Shown: positions 1 to 12,208, counted from the stretch's first letter. The stretch is DNA of 64,000 bases from Acanthornis magna (GCA_036785705.1 JAWUZG010000070.1:2553001-2617000), one strand, 5' to 3'. Notes: generated from the letters alone by a model not told the origin. Numbers and translations: made by a program.

Positions 1-728
1 AACCAAAGGCTTCATCACAGCAGAATCCAAGCCAAGTGCCACAAGCAGCTAAGTAGCAAAGGCTGATTTTCCAGAGGTTTCTCTCCTTTTCTCCACAATG
101 ATCGCATGCCTTTCCTCTACTCCACGCTGCCCAAACCTTAGTCATGTTAGGTATAGCCAGAGCTGTGCACAGATAAATGCCACTTAGTATGTGTATGCCT
201 TTTGCTGATGGCCAGCAACATAAAGTTGCCATTTTAACAATTATTTTCAATACAGAAAAGGCGTTCCCTGAGTGGAAATGAGAGCTTGAATTATTTCCTC
301 TTGCTAAAAAAACCACAGCAATTATTAGTTCCAAGACTTTCATATGTCTGTGATCTCTGGCCAACAACTTGGAAGCACAGCTGAAAACTCAGTATGCAAT
401 GTTTTAAGGCTTATTTTTGTCTTAGGATATCAGGCCAGAAAACATTTAATTTCTGTCAGTAGACAACTCTGCTGTTTCTCATAATCACACTGACAACAAA
501 GGAATAAGAAATACAAGTGTTTAGTCATTCAGAGACCTTTTTTTTTGTTCAGTGAGAGCACAGAGGAAAGTGGGTTGCGACTCTCCAGGGTGTTGTTCTG
601 GCTTTCTAAAAGCAGCAAATACAGCCCCAGACCCCAATCCATTATGCAACAGAGCTGTTTGCCACCACTGAATTATTCAGGATGCAGAAAAAAATAGCTT
701 TGTGCATCTGTGAGAGTGGCAGGCTCAC
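1..728 (-). other. ANKRD17: ANKRD17 intron 16, partial
   Basis: Intronic sequence after the exon 16 donor, cut by the window edge. No exon of the second ankyrin block is present in these 728 bases, and no repeat was recognised. Confidence 0.85.
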
Positions 729-877
729 CTGGGCATCGATGTCTATAGCAGGGTAGATGGGCAGCATGGCTGAAGGAGAAATGATGGGACTCGGAGTCGG
801 CGTCTGAGGTTGGGACACTGAGGTTGCAATGCTGTGGGTAGGAGTGTTTGACATTGCAGATGCTCTTCCACTCACTG
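729..877 (-). CDS. ANKRD17: ANKRD17 exon 16 (residues 1022-1071), linker before second ankyrin block
   Basis: Encodes AVSGRASAMSNTPTHSIATS and SQPQTPTPSPIISPSAMLPI, ending YPAIDIDAQ. It is Ser/Thr/Pro-rich and likely disordered, with several SP/TP pairs that could be phosphorylated by proline-directed kinases (inference). The last residues lead into the second ankyrin block, whose exons lie beyond the left edge. Acceptor CTGTCCAACAG with a likely branch sequence TGACTAA about 25 bases upstream; donor CCCAG|GTGAGCC. 149 bases, phase 1 in and 0 out. Confidence 0.96.
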
Positions 878-2283
878 CTGTTGGACAGAAGAACCACACT
901 TAGTCAAAGCAAAACACTTCACAAGTGCAATGTGACAATACAGAGACAGTGGGATCAACTCCCACTGACAGATGGAACTCCTTAAAAACTGCTGTTTTCC
1001 ACAAATATATACATTCCACACATTTAGCCCAACCTTTGAACCTTTAAATCTTAGAATCTGAACTATGAAAAAGGTTTCGTGTATTCAAAGAAAGAGTTAA
1101 GTATCAGATTGACATGTTTTATAGAAGCCCACCAAATATGAATTTTTATTTTATTTTTTTTTAAGCCAAAAATCTTTCCTACAACAAATCAGCCATTATT
1201 TGGACCAGGAGTTCCATACCTTTGGAAGCAGGGCTGCAGAGCAAGTCCAACCAATGGGTATCTACACAATTTTTCTTAAAACAGTTTAAATCATGTAGAA
1301 GTCTGTCCAGCCTTCACCCCCACCCCCCAAAAACATAACAAAAAAGCAACAGGGCAGGATGCTCACATGGCAGAACTTGCTGAAACCAGAGAAGTGGAAG
1401 CTTTGTAACAGCCAGTTTGCAGAGAGTTTGGTCAAGGTGTTAGATAAGCAAAGGTAATACCGCTTACAGTGATGACAGTGTATGGACACGACACAGATAG
1501 CACCGACTGCCACGCTCCCTGAAATTCATTCTATACATAGGATGTTTAGAAGTACAGAGCAAACTTGAGTCTAAAGTAGCCTTTGGGGAAAACGCCCATT
1601 TTCCTACTTCTCCTCGGAAGAACTCAATGTTTTTCTCCCTGTCACTTCTCCAGTCTTTCTCCAGCTGTTTCCCAGGTGTGACAGCAAAGGACAATGTGAA
1701 GCACCACAAACTTCTCCTGTCCAGTTGACAAAAGCACTTTAAACTGCAAAATGAAACAGTTTTCCAAGAGATGCCACAAAACCTGTATCCTAACAAGCCC
1801 AGGTGTCTGCTCCCACCTCTGCAAGGCAGATGTTTTACATCCACTACTAATTTTATTTCTGGATTTCCTACACAAAATCCCAGCAAAGAAACTAATAAAT
1901 GTCACTGGGAGAAGCAAAGAACCCCTAGCTTCTAACACAAAAAGTATCATTAACTTTATATTTAAGAGTAAATCAGAATTCAAACTCCCTTGATTTAGAT
2001 GGCAGAGTGCCTTTAAAAAACTTATCTCACCTTACAAATCAAACTAGGTATGGATTAAAATAAACATACTGAAAATATGCCAAAATATTCTGACGTAAGG
2101 TCAAAAATATCATGTGTTTTAAACAGTTTCAAAGAATTCCTGCTCAAGTCCTAAAAAGGGGACTGGGAACCATCTACTCTATTATAGGACACATTGTTAA
2201 ATTCTCAGACCAAAAAAAAAAATCAAGTTAGTTATGAAGGTTTTAATTCAGGTGAAATCTACTTTTTACATTTGCAGTGAGGG

Positions 2284-2346
2284 AAAAAACAAACAAAAAA
2301 ACCCTTCAATCACCCCCCACCCAAAAAATACAAAACAAACAAACCC
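2284..2346. repeat. A/C-rich low-complexity tract in intron 15
   Basis: Runs of A broken by C (AAACAAACAAAAAAACCC, CACCCCCCACCC), G/T-rich on the transcript strand. No element recognised. Confidence 0.75.
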
Positions 2347-5300
2347 AAAAAAGAATGATGCGTGATTTCAGCAATAATTCACAAATATAGTTCATATCCC
2401 TACAGCACAATTCACTAGGATGTAATACTCATTTTTATGGGTAATCACTTTGATAATATTTATTTCAACATCACCTGTGCGGAGTTCAAATTTCTAATGA
2501 ACATGTCAAGGGTGATTAACAGAATTTGTACGGCGCCCAAACTACTCAAAGTTTTCAATAACCCAAAAGGTTTTCACTGCAGTCTTGAGCACTGAGTAAC
2601 CAACTAGCTTCATTATCCAGGCTAAACACACTGATAGTCAAATATTTATCTTTGCACTTTCCTCCTTCCCCTATTCTAATGGACTAGTGGCAAAGTGAAC
2701 TGAAGTCTGTACTTCACTATGGCAACATCATTATTTCATACCTGGGATAACCAAGTCTTCAAAGTTAGCTCACTATTAGAGTATTTTAGTATATACATAA
2801 CTTGGTACAGGACCACCTACATCTTAAACACGTTAGGAAATAAGGTCAAGCTTCTTGGTTGGAAGACATCAAGCACCATTTGACTACGCCAGTCTCAGTC
2901 TTGGACATTTGCTGGGGTACCAGCAATCAGTTTTGTGCTTACTGATATGCGGAACAGAGCAGCTCTTGATCTTGATTTCCTTCTGGCCATACCTCAACTC
3001 TCTCCTAGCTTAAATGAAAAGAGGACACCCTCACAGCTGCTACCTTCTCCCCATGCCCACTGGCGGCCTCAGTGCAACAAGCACCTGGCTTTCACCCTTG
3101 GAATTCCACTTCTCTTCTTGTGCGCATTACATGTCTCACAAGTGCTGCCTGTGAGCACAACACTGTCCTTATGCACTTATTCCTTGCCTCCTATAATGTC
3201 AATGGCAGACAGATAAAAACTGCTCCACATCACACAGCAATAGGCCAAGATGAGGGACAGAATAAAGTACTTTACAAGAAATGTATCAGACATTTCAGCT
3301 TTTACCAACTGGCTTTACACCAGCTCTACAGGCTTGCTTCACATCAGTTCCTTCTCTGCCCCCAGTTTCTCTGTAGTATCCTCAGTTATTACACTCTGTG
3401 CTCCTGCCACACAGGATAAAAATCGCTATAGAGCACTTGAGATGCAGAACATGCCTTGGATTGTAACAGTCCAAGTTATGTTCTGAATTTCAATCTAAAC
3501 ACAGGCTGTTGCTGTGCAAGAAGGGCTCCATGGATGAAGCCTGAAAAACACTCCACACCTGTAGTCTTGGTGGTTACTAGTTAAGAGTGTGCAAGGTGGC
3601 CTAAGGTAGGTCAGTCCCACACAAAACCAGCTCCTGCTCAGGTCCCAAGTGAGACGCAACCTGATTTTCCTGGGATGCTGGCGCTCTACTGTTAGTTCTT
3701 TCAGTATTGAGTCTCTGTGAAAAGCTTACAGCCAACGCAGACTCTTTCTCACATATTAATTTAGACAGCTGCATCTCGAACTGACTCGTCCCACAAGGTA
3801 GCTTCCAGGAACAAATTTTATCAAGTGTTTCAAGTTCTTTGTGAAGCTCTATGACTGGACATAATCCTTGGAATAGCTGCTACTTTATAAAGAGCTTGCT
3901 ATTAAAAACAAGTTGTTTTTTTCTCTTTAGATTTTTACCACACCCCTTAACAGATGCAATGTTTTCATACAACACTTAAAGAACTAAGCCCAAAAAATCC
4001 CTCTTTTTATGAGCCTCACAGCAAGCAAAGAGCTTGCCCAACATCTGAAGCTCAAGAACAAGTCTTTCACTTGTCCACAAATCCAGCAGGACCATAAAGG
4101 GGCCCAAAGATAAAAAATGAAGGATTATTTACTACTTACTTATTGTTTTCAACTAATTAAGCACAGAGATGCACATTAAATCAAGTCTGTCCAGTCAAGG
4201 TGAAGCTTTGTTTCTGTAACTGGTGCTGTAAACACAGCTCTGAAATTGAACTAAACTCAAAAGCATCTCAGAAACAAGAATTTAAATCCATACGAATACT
4301 CTAGAAGCTTCTCTTAAAGCAATACACAGAGTTACTGATCAAATATTTAGCTACTACTTAAAAATGTTCTGTGTTACACTGAGACCATTTCAGCTCCACA
4401 TTAAACTATGATGTGTGGATTCAGGCTGGCACTGAAGTTCTATACTCAGGTCTGTGTCTGCTCTTGCTTAAAAAAAACACCCTAAAATCAGCCACGTGAC
4501 AGAAAATGAATTCAGACTTCCTTCCCAACTGCATGTGTGCACACACATACTAACGAGTGGGGCAGAGCAGTACCTAAACACTCACTGAAATTCACACTGG
4601 AAATACCTGACCTGCCCCAAAAGGCACGCACAGGCATTTGGGTACATGGCAGGTGACCTGAAATTGCACCTTCTCAAGATGTTACATGCAGTTAAACACA
4701 GGTCCCAAATGGCCTAACTCCAGGTTTAAGTTATATTTAAACACAACTGAAGCGCATTGCACAGATTCTTTATAAGTTACCACCAACTGCAATCATGCCA
4801 GCTTTTGAATTCATGTTGTCATCTATCACAGCAGTTCCACATGAGAGAAATCTTTACTATTAGTGCATGATTTATGTTGTTTTATCTACTTTTTCATGCA
4901 TATGTTTTTTATCCACTTCCAATTTTTACAACTATGCTTCAATTCTAACATGAGATTTCCAGGAGAGAAATTTCTGTCATCTTGAATTAAGCTTTGCCTG
5001 GACACCAGGTCACTCATTAAGTGTCCCATTTGAAAAGTGGTGTTCCAAGTATTTAAAAAAATCACCACCTGGTATTTTTAATCATTTGCCATACCTTCCA
5101 TTGACTACTGTACTCCAATTCTTGCAGTACACGCAGGACCAGCTCTGGGCTGACACCTTCTTGGAGACCTGTCTTCCCTCTGGCACACATCCCTCACCCT
5201 AACACGCTTTGCAAAGCAGACTTGTTCAGACAGACAGCACTTGTAAAAATGGCAGTGCATCCAGCTTAACCAAGAGCATCTTGGTACATTTTTATCAAGT

Positions 5301-6023
5301 GACATATTTTTAAGACTATGACCTACCAGTTCATCTGTGCTTGGCTAAGAAGTCAAAATGAGCATTTCAATGACTATTTTAGTATGCAAAGGGGATGAAG
5401 AGCAACTGAGTGAAGTGTAAACTAAAATGACAGTGACGACTCACATTTAAAACCTGTTTCATTCTTTTATTTTACTGCTTAAGGCCTTAAAGCATTCATG
5501 TCACCGGGTAAAGAATTCTACAAAACTATGACAAGAATTTGGTAAGGCTAAACATGTTTTTTGTTGGCATACATGCTTATGAGTAGATGTTTCAAAAAGT
5601 CATAGGATTATCACCTTTTTTTTTTCCCAAGCAAAAGCTTCCAGTAAGTAGACTACAGAAGGCCAACTAGAGCAGCTCTTGTTCTGAAGACAAACCCACA
5701 GGATCCTTACACATTACAGGCTTGCTGTGGTGCTGCACTTGCTCAGCCTACTGCAAGTCACCTCTCAGCTAGTCCACAGTACTACCCAGTATCATCATGG
5801 TGCTATTCCTGAGCTACAGTCAGGCCAAAATAGAGCTAACACACAAACCCTAATACATCCATCCCCAAACTATATAGAGTTAAAAATGCCACTCCACCAT
5901 ACCAACCTGACCAAAAGGCACCAGTTAGCTCACCCTGCAAATTGAAAAGTTAAAGCTAGTTTTCCCAACTCCTCAAGACAGGGCTCAGAGGGCGAGTGGT
6001 ACTTGCTGTAGAGCTCATGGGAA

Positions 6024-6054
6024 TACACAAACACACATACACACACATATATAA
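6024..6054. repeat. (CA)n/(TA)n microsatellite in intron 15
   Basis: ACACAAACACACATACACAC followed by ATATATA, a short compound dinucleotide repeat about 70 bases downstream (transcript sense) of the exon 15 donor. Likely length-variable. Confidence 0.75.
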
Positions 6055-6121
6055 AAAGAAGTGGACATACCCTCAACTGGTCAAGCAAATATTATACCTG
6101 CTCATAACAATATAAACCCAC

Positions 6122-6877
6122 CTGCCATGATGTCATCCAGCGTGTCATTGAGCGTCTGAGCAGGGCTGGCTACCATTAACCCTTGCTGTGTTTCTGTCAG
6201 TATTCCTTGCCCCAGCCCTGCTAGTTGTGCTTGGCCCAGCACTGGCTGTCCAACTATAACACCTTGCAGTTCTGTAAGATTTGCGATGGACCCTGGAGGT
6301 AAGGAACCTGCTGCCAGAGGCAAAGCTTGTGGCATGGCCAGAGGCTGAATTGGTGCAAAACCCGTCTGCGCAGCAGCTTGCTGAGGGTCATCTTTAAGCA
6401 AGATGGGGTCCACTTGCTGCAATCGTGCATAGTCTCCCTCTGAGAGTTGTTCTCCTACCCCAACGGGAGTCAGTAGTCCCAGATGCTGGCAAGACTGTTG
6501 CTGTTGCTGCTGCTGGAGCTGAATTCTTTGCGCTTTTACCTCTAGATATTGCTTTTTTAGCTGCTGCTGAGTTTTCAGCTGTAACTCTCGCTCCACTTTC
6601 TGCAGTTCCTCCAAAATCTTTTGTTTCTTCTGAATTTGTTCCTCTCTCGTTTTGTTCAGCTCCTCAATCTTCTCTTTGGTGAGCTGGTCAGCGTGTGCCA
6701 ATTCCAGGGACTGCAGCTGAGCGTTCTTCTCTATGGCTTCTTTTATCCTCTGCTCCAGCTCTGTCAACTTGCCCTGAGCCTCTTCTACAATGCTCTCTGG
6801 AGACTGATTGGTGATGTAACCCTGTACATCCTGGTTGTTTGTTGGCAAATGACTGCTGGACTTTTGTTTAGAAGCAG
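6122..6877 (-). CDS. ANKRD17: ANKRD17 exon 15 (residues 770-1022), coiled coil and Q-rich linker
   Basis: The largest exon here, 756 bases. It starts AASKQKSSSHLP. A long charged helical stretch, about residues 798-890, contains LTELEQRIKEAIEKNAQLQ and repeated EEL/QKK heptads typical of a coiled coil; it ends in seven consecutive Gln (about 891-897). The rest is Q/L/P-rich and closes with AQTLNDTLDDIMA. Acceptor TTCACACAG, donor GCAG|GTGGGTTT. Phase is 1 in and 1 out, so the exon can be skipped without changing the frame, removing 252 residues. From memory, a mammalian ANKRD17 isoform lacks the matching exon; I cannot confirm that here. Confidence 0.96.
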
Positions 6878-8250
6878 CTGTGTGAAAAAGAAACCCCCTC
6901 AGAACCAATGGAAGTGCATACGAATGGCATCCTCATTACAGAGCTACTGCTGGGCCGCTGCATGGCCTGCCACGCACCAGGGCACAGCACCCACAGAGGT
7001 CAGCGTGTCCCGAAGGCCCTCCAAGAACACCTGCCAATTTGTACCCAGCAGTCAGATTGCAATTTAACAGGACACATTACTGCACATGCATCCCACATAT
7101 CCCTGTGCTACGGTGACAGATCTACTCCAGCAATCGTTATGGTTTTGCCAAATGAAGCGATTGTCTCGAGCCGCTGTTACCGAGTGCTGCTACAAGAAAA
7201 CTGGGAACAAAAAGCAAGGATATGCTGTCTCTTTACTTGGTGTTTTGCATCTGGTCTGGTGTTGGGACATAAACATATGCTTACAGCCCTGAAAGCACAG
7301 CCCAAGGGACACAAAAACATCTCGGGGACTGGGACTAGGCCACCGGTTTTGCAACCGCCTCGGTACATTTTAAGAAGTGCTACACTTTCTAGAACTGGGA
7401 ATCCTTTCGCTCCAGGTATCCAGCTTTGCTCAGGTGACAAACAGTGCCAGAACCCAGGGTAGTCATTTAGATTTAGCAGGATCTAACAGGGTGTCTTTAG
7501 CCACTAGGTTTTATCCATAGCAGACAAGATTTTGCCTGTGTCAAAACTCAGCTCTCTGCCCAGGCAAGGCAAATATTCAGCCTTCCTGCAAGAACAAGCG
7601 ATGGACTAATCCAACTGGTCTTTTATGTAGAAGTCCCCAGTAACACAGCTGACATGCTCTGCCATACCAGGTGGAGAAGCAACAATCGGTTAATTTTGAA
7701 GGGCGAAAGGCAAATCAAAACTCAGGATCTGAGGTAGTGGAGGTGCCCAGTTTCTTCCAGCCATCCTTGCTGTATCTCCAGAACAATACAAGTGTACACA
7801 CAGGATTAATTTTAGGACATGCACGCCTGTATTTGCTACTGCTGATGCTTGACAAAAATTGGTTTTTGAAGAGAATTCTTAAGTACAGAAAGCGTTAAGT
7901 GTCAAAATGGCGAGAGCAAAATAGATGCAAATTTAGTCCTGGGAGGACCTGAGCCCCATCAGACTAAAGATTTTACTGCACAAGAAATTCCGCCTTCAAT
8001 CCAATTAGTCAAACCCACTCCCATACTACTACCCTAAGGAAGCACAAGTTACCAAGTCAACTATGATATGGAGATTAACATGGTTTTTGCAACTTCCATT
8101 ATCCAATTTCTACAGACTTCTGGGTGACAGTTTGCATTAGTTCAGTATGTCAGACTACAGATTTTAACATATTTACTTAGGCAGATTTCTTGACATTTTA
8201 TGATTACAGGGTTAGATGACTGATACTTGGTGAATAAGAAAATCCTTAAA

Positions 8251-8284
<34 letters not shown>

Positions 8285-8408
8285 AATTGCAGTTTCCTTG
8301 ACTGATTCCATAAACACTCTTCATAGGAACTACTCTGCTACAAGTGCAAGCCACTATCTTCTACCTAGGAAGGATATTTAGAAAATGAGTTCCAGAACTA
8401 CGACTGAC
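6878..8408 (-). other. ANKRD17: ANKRD17 intron 14 (1.5 kb)
   Basis: Between exons 14 and 15. It contains the 28-base A run at 8256-8283. A plus-strand open frame of 184 codons (6908-7462) has no recognisable domain and lies antisense to the intron. Confidence 0.85.
8256..8283. repeat. Poly-A tract in intron 14
   Basis: Twenty-eight consecutive A on the plus strand, so a T run in the ANKRD17 transcript, about 125 bases downstream of the exon 14 acceptor's upstream edge. No element body or target-site duplication was recognised next to it. Confidence 0.9.
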
Positions 8409-8511
8409 CTTTATTTCTGATGGGAAGGGTTGTGGCGACATTAGCAGGGGGTTTGTCAGGCTCCTGGGGTGGGACGACCATAGGCAGCGCCTGCACTGGT
8501 ACTCGAGGAGC
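8409..8511 (-). CDS. ANKRD17: ANKRD17 exon 14 (residues 736-770), proline-rich linker
   Basis: Encodes APRVPVQALPMVVPPQEPD and then KPPANVATTLPIRNK. No folded domain is visible; this is a Pro/Val-rich spacer between the ankyrin block and the coiled coil, and it matches ANKRD17 at nearly every position I recall. Acceptor ATGTTTTAG, donor AAAG|GTCAGTC. 103 bases, phase 0 in and 1 out. Confidence 0.95.
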
Positions 8512-9041
8512 CTAAAACATCAGATACTAACAGATTACTTTTCTCATACTCTGTGTTAATTATAATTCAATAGAAGGTAAACAAAACCTGTTAGAAAAGT
8601 AGACTTTAACGGTCACTAATAACATTTAATACAGTTTTTAATATACTGAGTTCAGTAATTAACAATTGAAGATCACATAATCTCTATATGCTTTGCATTT
8701 TTAACCTGAAAAATTATTTGACAAACTATATTCAGCATGGTACAGTGCTATACTGTAGTACAGCAAATACAAGCCACAATGGGCAATAAATTCTATTCTG
8801 AACAGTCTCATTTAGGCAGACCTTTTCACTTGCTGGTTTTTTCCAATACTACTTAGAGAACAATAAGAATGATGAAAGCACTGCATCATAATGTTCAAAA
8901 GTCTTCCCCATTTCCATTACAGCTCAAAGTAATTTTCACCTACAATTTATGACATGACATGACTGACTCTTCTCTCACTGTTAAACTCCCAAGTAAGAAA
9001 GTACAAAAAAGCCCCACAGAACACCAGCCCTGAAATCTTAC

Positions 9042-9185
9042 CCTATTTAGATCATGGGATGGTGGGGTCAACTGAGTGGCATCGGGTGGAGGAGCAGAAA
9101 GCAAGTTGTTTGGGTAATCTAGAAGGTAACAAACCACGCTGGTGTGACCGCCTTTGGCTGCCTCGATTAGCATAGTTGATCCGTC
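9042..9185 (-). CDS. ANKRD17: ANKRD17 exon 13 (residues 688-735), ankyrin repeat 15 and start of linker
   Basis: Encodes the last repeat of the first ankyrin block (STMLIEAAKGGHTSVVCYLL) followed by the linker beginning DYPNNLLSAPPPDATQLTPP. Acceptor CCTCTTCAG, donor ATAGG|GTAAGATT. 144 bases and phase 0 in and out: a symmetric exon. The repeat lacks the usual closing GADVN loop and ends in a Pro-rich stretch, which marks the end of the solenoid. Confidence 0.96.
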
Positions 9186-9630
9186 CTGAAGAGGAAAAGA
9201 TCACACAGTTACAAAAGAGCGTCATCAAAACAACACTGACATCATCAACACAGCACTGCAGCATTTTGGGAGACACAACACAGTACCTATGCTGACCACT
9301 TTCTGCTTTAGGAAATATTCACTCAATCGCCAGCAAGTTCACACCTCAACTTAAAAGACTTGATGAAGTATTTTCAAACAAAAAAAAGTACTTAAAAATT
9401 TTTTTTCCTCTTCCACAATCAGGACCTTACAACTGGGGGGCAACCTTTAAATTCATGATGATCAATACGCCTGCACTAACTCCAGCAATAGACACATGAG
9501 CTAAACACCTGCTTGTGGAAACTTCTGTTTAAATCATGACAGGTTGGATGTGTTGCAGAGAATACGAAAGGGGAAAATTCAGTTTGGTATCCTTAGTTTT
9601 AGAGGAAAATGAAGCAGCTGAGGGACAAAC

Positions 9631-9758
9631 CTTGAGTCTGTGTGTGGGATCAGCACCATGAGCGAGCAGTAGCTCCACCACTGCCAAGTGACCTCCAGCA
9701 CAGGCCAGCGACAACACTGTGTGATCATTGTTCGCTGTGGTCCTGTTCACATTTGCTC
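9631..9758 (-). CDS. ANKRD17: ANKRD17 exon 12 (residues 645-687), ankyrin repeats 13-14
   Basis: Completes repeat 13 (GANVNRTTANNDH) and carries repeat 14 (TVLSLACAGGHLAVVELLL, loop AHGADPTHRLK). Acceptor TTTCACAG, donor TCAAG|GTTTGTCC. 128 bases, phase 1 in and 0 out. The TTANNDHTVLSL wording matches ANKRD17. Confidence 0.96.
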
Positions 9759-10306
9759 CTGTGAAAAGGGGAAACATCAGCTAAAAAAAGAGTTCTACAG
9801 GTTCACCTCTATCAAAAGTAACAGAATTAACTACTCTGCAATCTACACAAGGCAAATTCCATCCTGCTGGATGTCCTACTCCATGCAAGGTAGGGACAAG
9901 AAAAATTCATGAGAATCAGCCCAAGAGAGAGAAAATGGAAATTCCAGGTTTGTATCAAAATATCAAGTAAGCTATAACCAAACCTGGAAACCAACAGGCA
10001 CTTGTAGTTCAACGCCTGAAGACAGTGCTCCAAAGCTGCACCAGGGGCATGGAGACCCCAGTGATCCCTGTTACTGCTGCTTTTACTAGGAATTAAAGAC
10101 TGAAACACACTGTTTTTACAACTAGTTGCATTTCCACTAACCTCAGCAGAAACCACAGGCAATCATTACACGCCTAGTTGGAGAATCAATTGCCTACTAG
10201 AGTTAGGGTATTTAAAACAAATCCAAGGAAGTTACACTAGTTCTGACATGTTCTTAACTTGAAGTGTTTCTAATGTCAGGAAACCCAAACCTTTCCACAC
10301 TCTTAC

Positions 10307-10394
10307 CTTTGCTAATCAAGAACTGAACAGTGCAAACATGACCTGCCCTGGCAGCTTTCATGAGAGGGGTTCTTCCACCTTCCGATTCATGCTC
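10307..10394 (-). CDS. ANKRD17: ANKRD17 exon 11 (residues 616-645), ankyrin repeats 12-13
   Basis: Encodes the end of repeat 12 (EHESEGG) and most of repeat 13 (RTPLMKAARAGHVCTVQFLI, then SK and a split Gly). Acceptor TGCTCTAG, donor CAAAG|GTAAGAG. 88 bases, phase 0 in and 1 out. The residues VCTVQ (where the paralogue, from memory, has LCTVQ) agree with ANKRD17. Confidence 0.95.
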
Positions 10395-11117
10395 CTAGAG
10401 CAGATAAAGAAAGGCTTCAAAATCCAAAGTAGCATGTGAAAGGAGGCAAGATAGCCTTCTGGGTTTTTGAATGGAAAGGCACTAGACACGGAACATCCTT
10501 TTTTAGTGTTTCACAAACTCAGACATAAATATTCAGCCAACATTTGACCCAAGGGTATCTTGAAGTCAGATGAACAGTTCACCGCCCATCTCTGCACAGG
10601 TGTGACTCCTGGACAAGAAGCACTCAGGCACATGGTGGGGATTTTAGTTAAACAGGACATCTTCTGACATTCTTAACTTCACTTTTTGATAACACATTGG
10701 TGGTACAAGCCTACTGAAAAGTAAAAATCAGTTTACCTCCATCATCTTAATTCCATTACAGTACACCAAACAGATTGTCAACTATCTGATGCATAAGGAA
10801 TAGAACAGATTAGCAGGTACAAGGACCAGCCCAGAATCAGCCCAACAATTCGAAGCTGAATACCATGAATACCACACAAAAGAATGAAATCCCCTATTTT
10901 CCTGTCCAGGCAACCTTGAATGGCTTGGAAACGCTTTAGACATCAATGACCAGAGGACTGTAACTGACCTCAGCACTTTAGGGTAATTTAACAGCCTAAA
11001 ATACATTAAAGAACACGTAAGTTTTCAGCAATGAACACAGAAATGGAAAAAAAAAAAAAAAGATGTTGATAAAATTAATTCCAATTTAGATTTTTTTCAA
11101 GAAGGTAAATGACTTAC

Positions 11118-11227
11118 CAGATCTGCACCTGCCTGAAGTAAGACATCTGCTACATCGGTGTGGCCGTTTTCACAGGCGTATGTCAGTGCTGTGTCACCTG
11201 TTGCTGTTGTTGCATGCACATTAGCCC
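11118..11227 (-). CDS. ANKRD17: ANKRD17 exon 10 (residues 579-615), ankyrin repeats 11-12
   Basis: Completes repeat 11 (ANVHATTATGD) and carries most of repeat 12 (TALTYACENGHTDVADVLL, loop AGADL). Acceptor TGTTTCAG, donor ATCTG|GTAAGTC. 110 bases, phase 1 in and 0 out. Every repeat-defining residue is present. Confidence 0.96.
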
Positions 11228-11597
11228 CTGAAACAGCAGTGACAAAACCTTGTAAGCTTTCTGATGGTCAGTACCGAAAACATGCAAGCCTTCATAATCT
11301 TTACAGGATCAAACAGCAAATTAAACTTCCCCCTTCCAATCCAGCATCTATTAAAGTGATAACTTGATCATACTCTAGGAAGAATAAAAAAATAAACTGC
11401 AAATTCACTTCCAGCAAGTTTATGTCAACTCAATCTTCAAAAGCTAAATTAGAGTCCAATGAGTAAATTACTTAGGGCTCCAAAGACCTTCACAGTCAAC
11501 TTCAAGAAGCTGCTAATGAAAACGTAATGAATACTGAAAAAAGTATTTTTCTCTTAGATTAAGCCTTTACAAAAGTGTTAACAAAATGAACCCATAC
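11228..11597 (-). other. ANKRD17: ANKRD17 intron 9 (370 bp)
   Basis: Between exons 9 and 10, AT-rich, GT..AG bordered. Nothing further seen. The next intron upstream, intron 8 (11790-11970), is only 181 bases. Confidence 0.85.
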
Positions 11598-11789
11598 CTG
11601 CAGCTAATAAATATTTAACCAGCTCCAAATGGCCCTCTTGAGCAGCCTCCATCAAAGGTGTGGAACATCCAAGCTCTATGTCAGCTCCTGCTTTAATGAG
11701 AAAATCGGCCACCTCCAAAAACCCTCCGCAGCAAGCCAGAGTTAATGCAGTTTCTTGCGTCTCCTCTGTCTGAGCATTGATGTTTGCTC
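11598..11789 (-). CDS. ANKRD17: ANKRD17 exon 9 (residues 515-579), ankyrin repeats 9-11
   Basis: Completes repeat 9 (ANINAQTEETQE), carries repeat 10 (TALTLACCGGFLEVADFLI, a shortened repeat whose loop ends ADIELGC), and most of repeat 11 (STPLMEAAQEGHLELVKYLL). Acceptor TTGTTTGAAG, donor TGCAG|GTATGGG. 192 bases, phase 1 in and out, so symmetric. The preceding intron of 181 bases is the shortest in the window. Confidence 0.96.
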
Positions 11790-11970
11790 CTTCAAACAAC
11801 AAAAAACAACAGTCACAGAATGCAGGATCTGCAGACAAACCACTTCCACATGCACAAGGCATCTTCTTACCAAAAAAACCAAAAATCACGGTAGCTTAGT
11901 GCTTTTTTTCCCCCAGCATATGCAGCTGCCTGGTGAGTTCCAGCCCACAGAAGGCCAAACAAGCAGTTAC

Positions 11971-12208
11971 CTTGCCCAAGTAACAGTGCTACCATCTCCT
12001 CATGGCCTTCTCGAGCTGCCTCCATCAGTGGTGTGTATCCTTCATCGTTGACCTCTTCCAAGTTAGCTCCCCGTTCAATTAACAAAGCTGCCAGCTCGAC
12101 ATGCCCGCCGCAGGCTGCCAAAGTCAACGGAGACTCGAAGGAGTCCGCCGGCATGTTCACCTGAGCTCCGCTGTCCAGAAGTAATCTTGCCACTTCCACA
12201 TGACCATC
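11971..12208 (-). CDS. ANKRD17: ANKRD17 exon 8 (residues 436-515), ankyrin repeats 7-9
   Basis: Completes repeat 7 (DGHVEVARLLLDSGAQVNMP), carries repeat 8 (SPLTLAACGGHVELAALLI, with loop GANLEEVNDEG) and most of repeat 9 (YTPLMEAAREGHEEMVALLL). Acceptor AATTCCCAG, donor GCAAG|GTAACTG. Length 238, phase 0 in, 1 out. The conserved TPLMEAA and GGHVE motifs of each repeat are intact. Confidence 0.96.

Larger units (their letters stand above)
878..6121 (-). other. ANKRD17: ANKRD17 intron 15 (5.2 kb)
   Basis: AT-rich intron between exons 15 and 16. It holds one A/C-rich tract and a compound dinucleotide repeat near the exon 15 donor. Nothing else recognised; open frames of 60-140 codons show no homology to known domains. 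Confidence 0.85.
8512..11117 (-). other. ANKRD17: ANKRD17 introns 10-13 (0.45-0.72 kb each)
   Basis: Introns 13 (8512-9041), 12 (9186-9630), 11 (9759-10306) and 10 (10395-11117) lie between exons 10 and 14, which are listed separately within this span. All are AT-rich and GT..AG bordered. Nothing else was seen in them except a 16-base A run near 11048. Confidence 0.85.

Noticed and set aside
6425..7067. Plus-strand frames across exon 15
   Set aside because: These are antisense shadows of the exon 15 coding sequence.
8000..8283. Poly-A run as the tail of a processed pseudogene
   Set aside because: The 250 bases to its left match no gene or retroposon I know, and no target-site duplication is visible. 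A simple homopolymer is the safer call.
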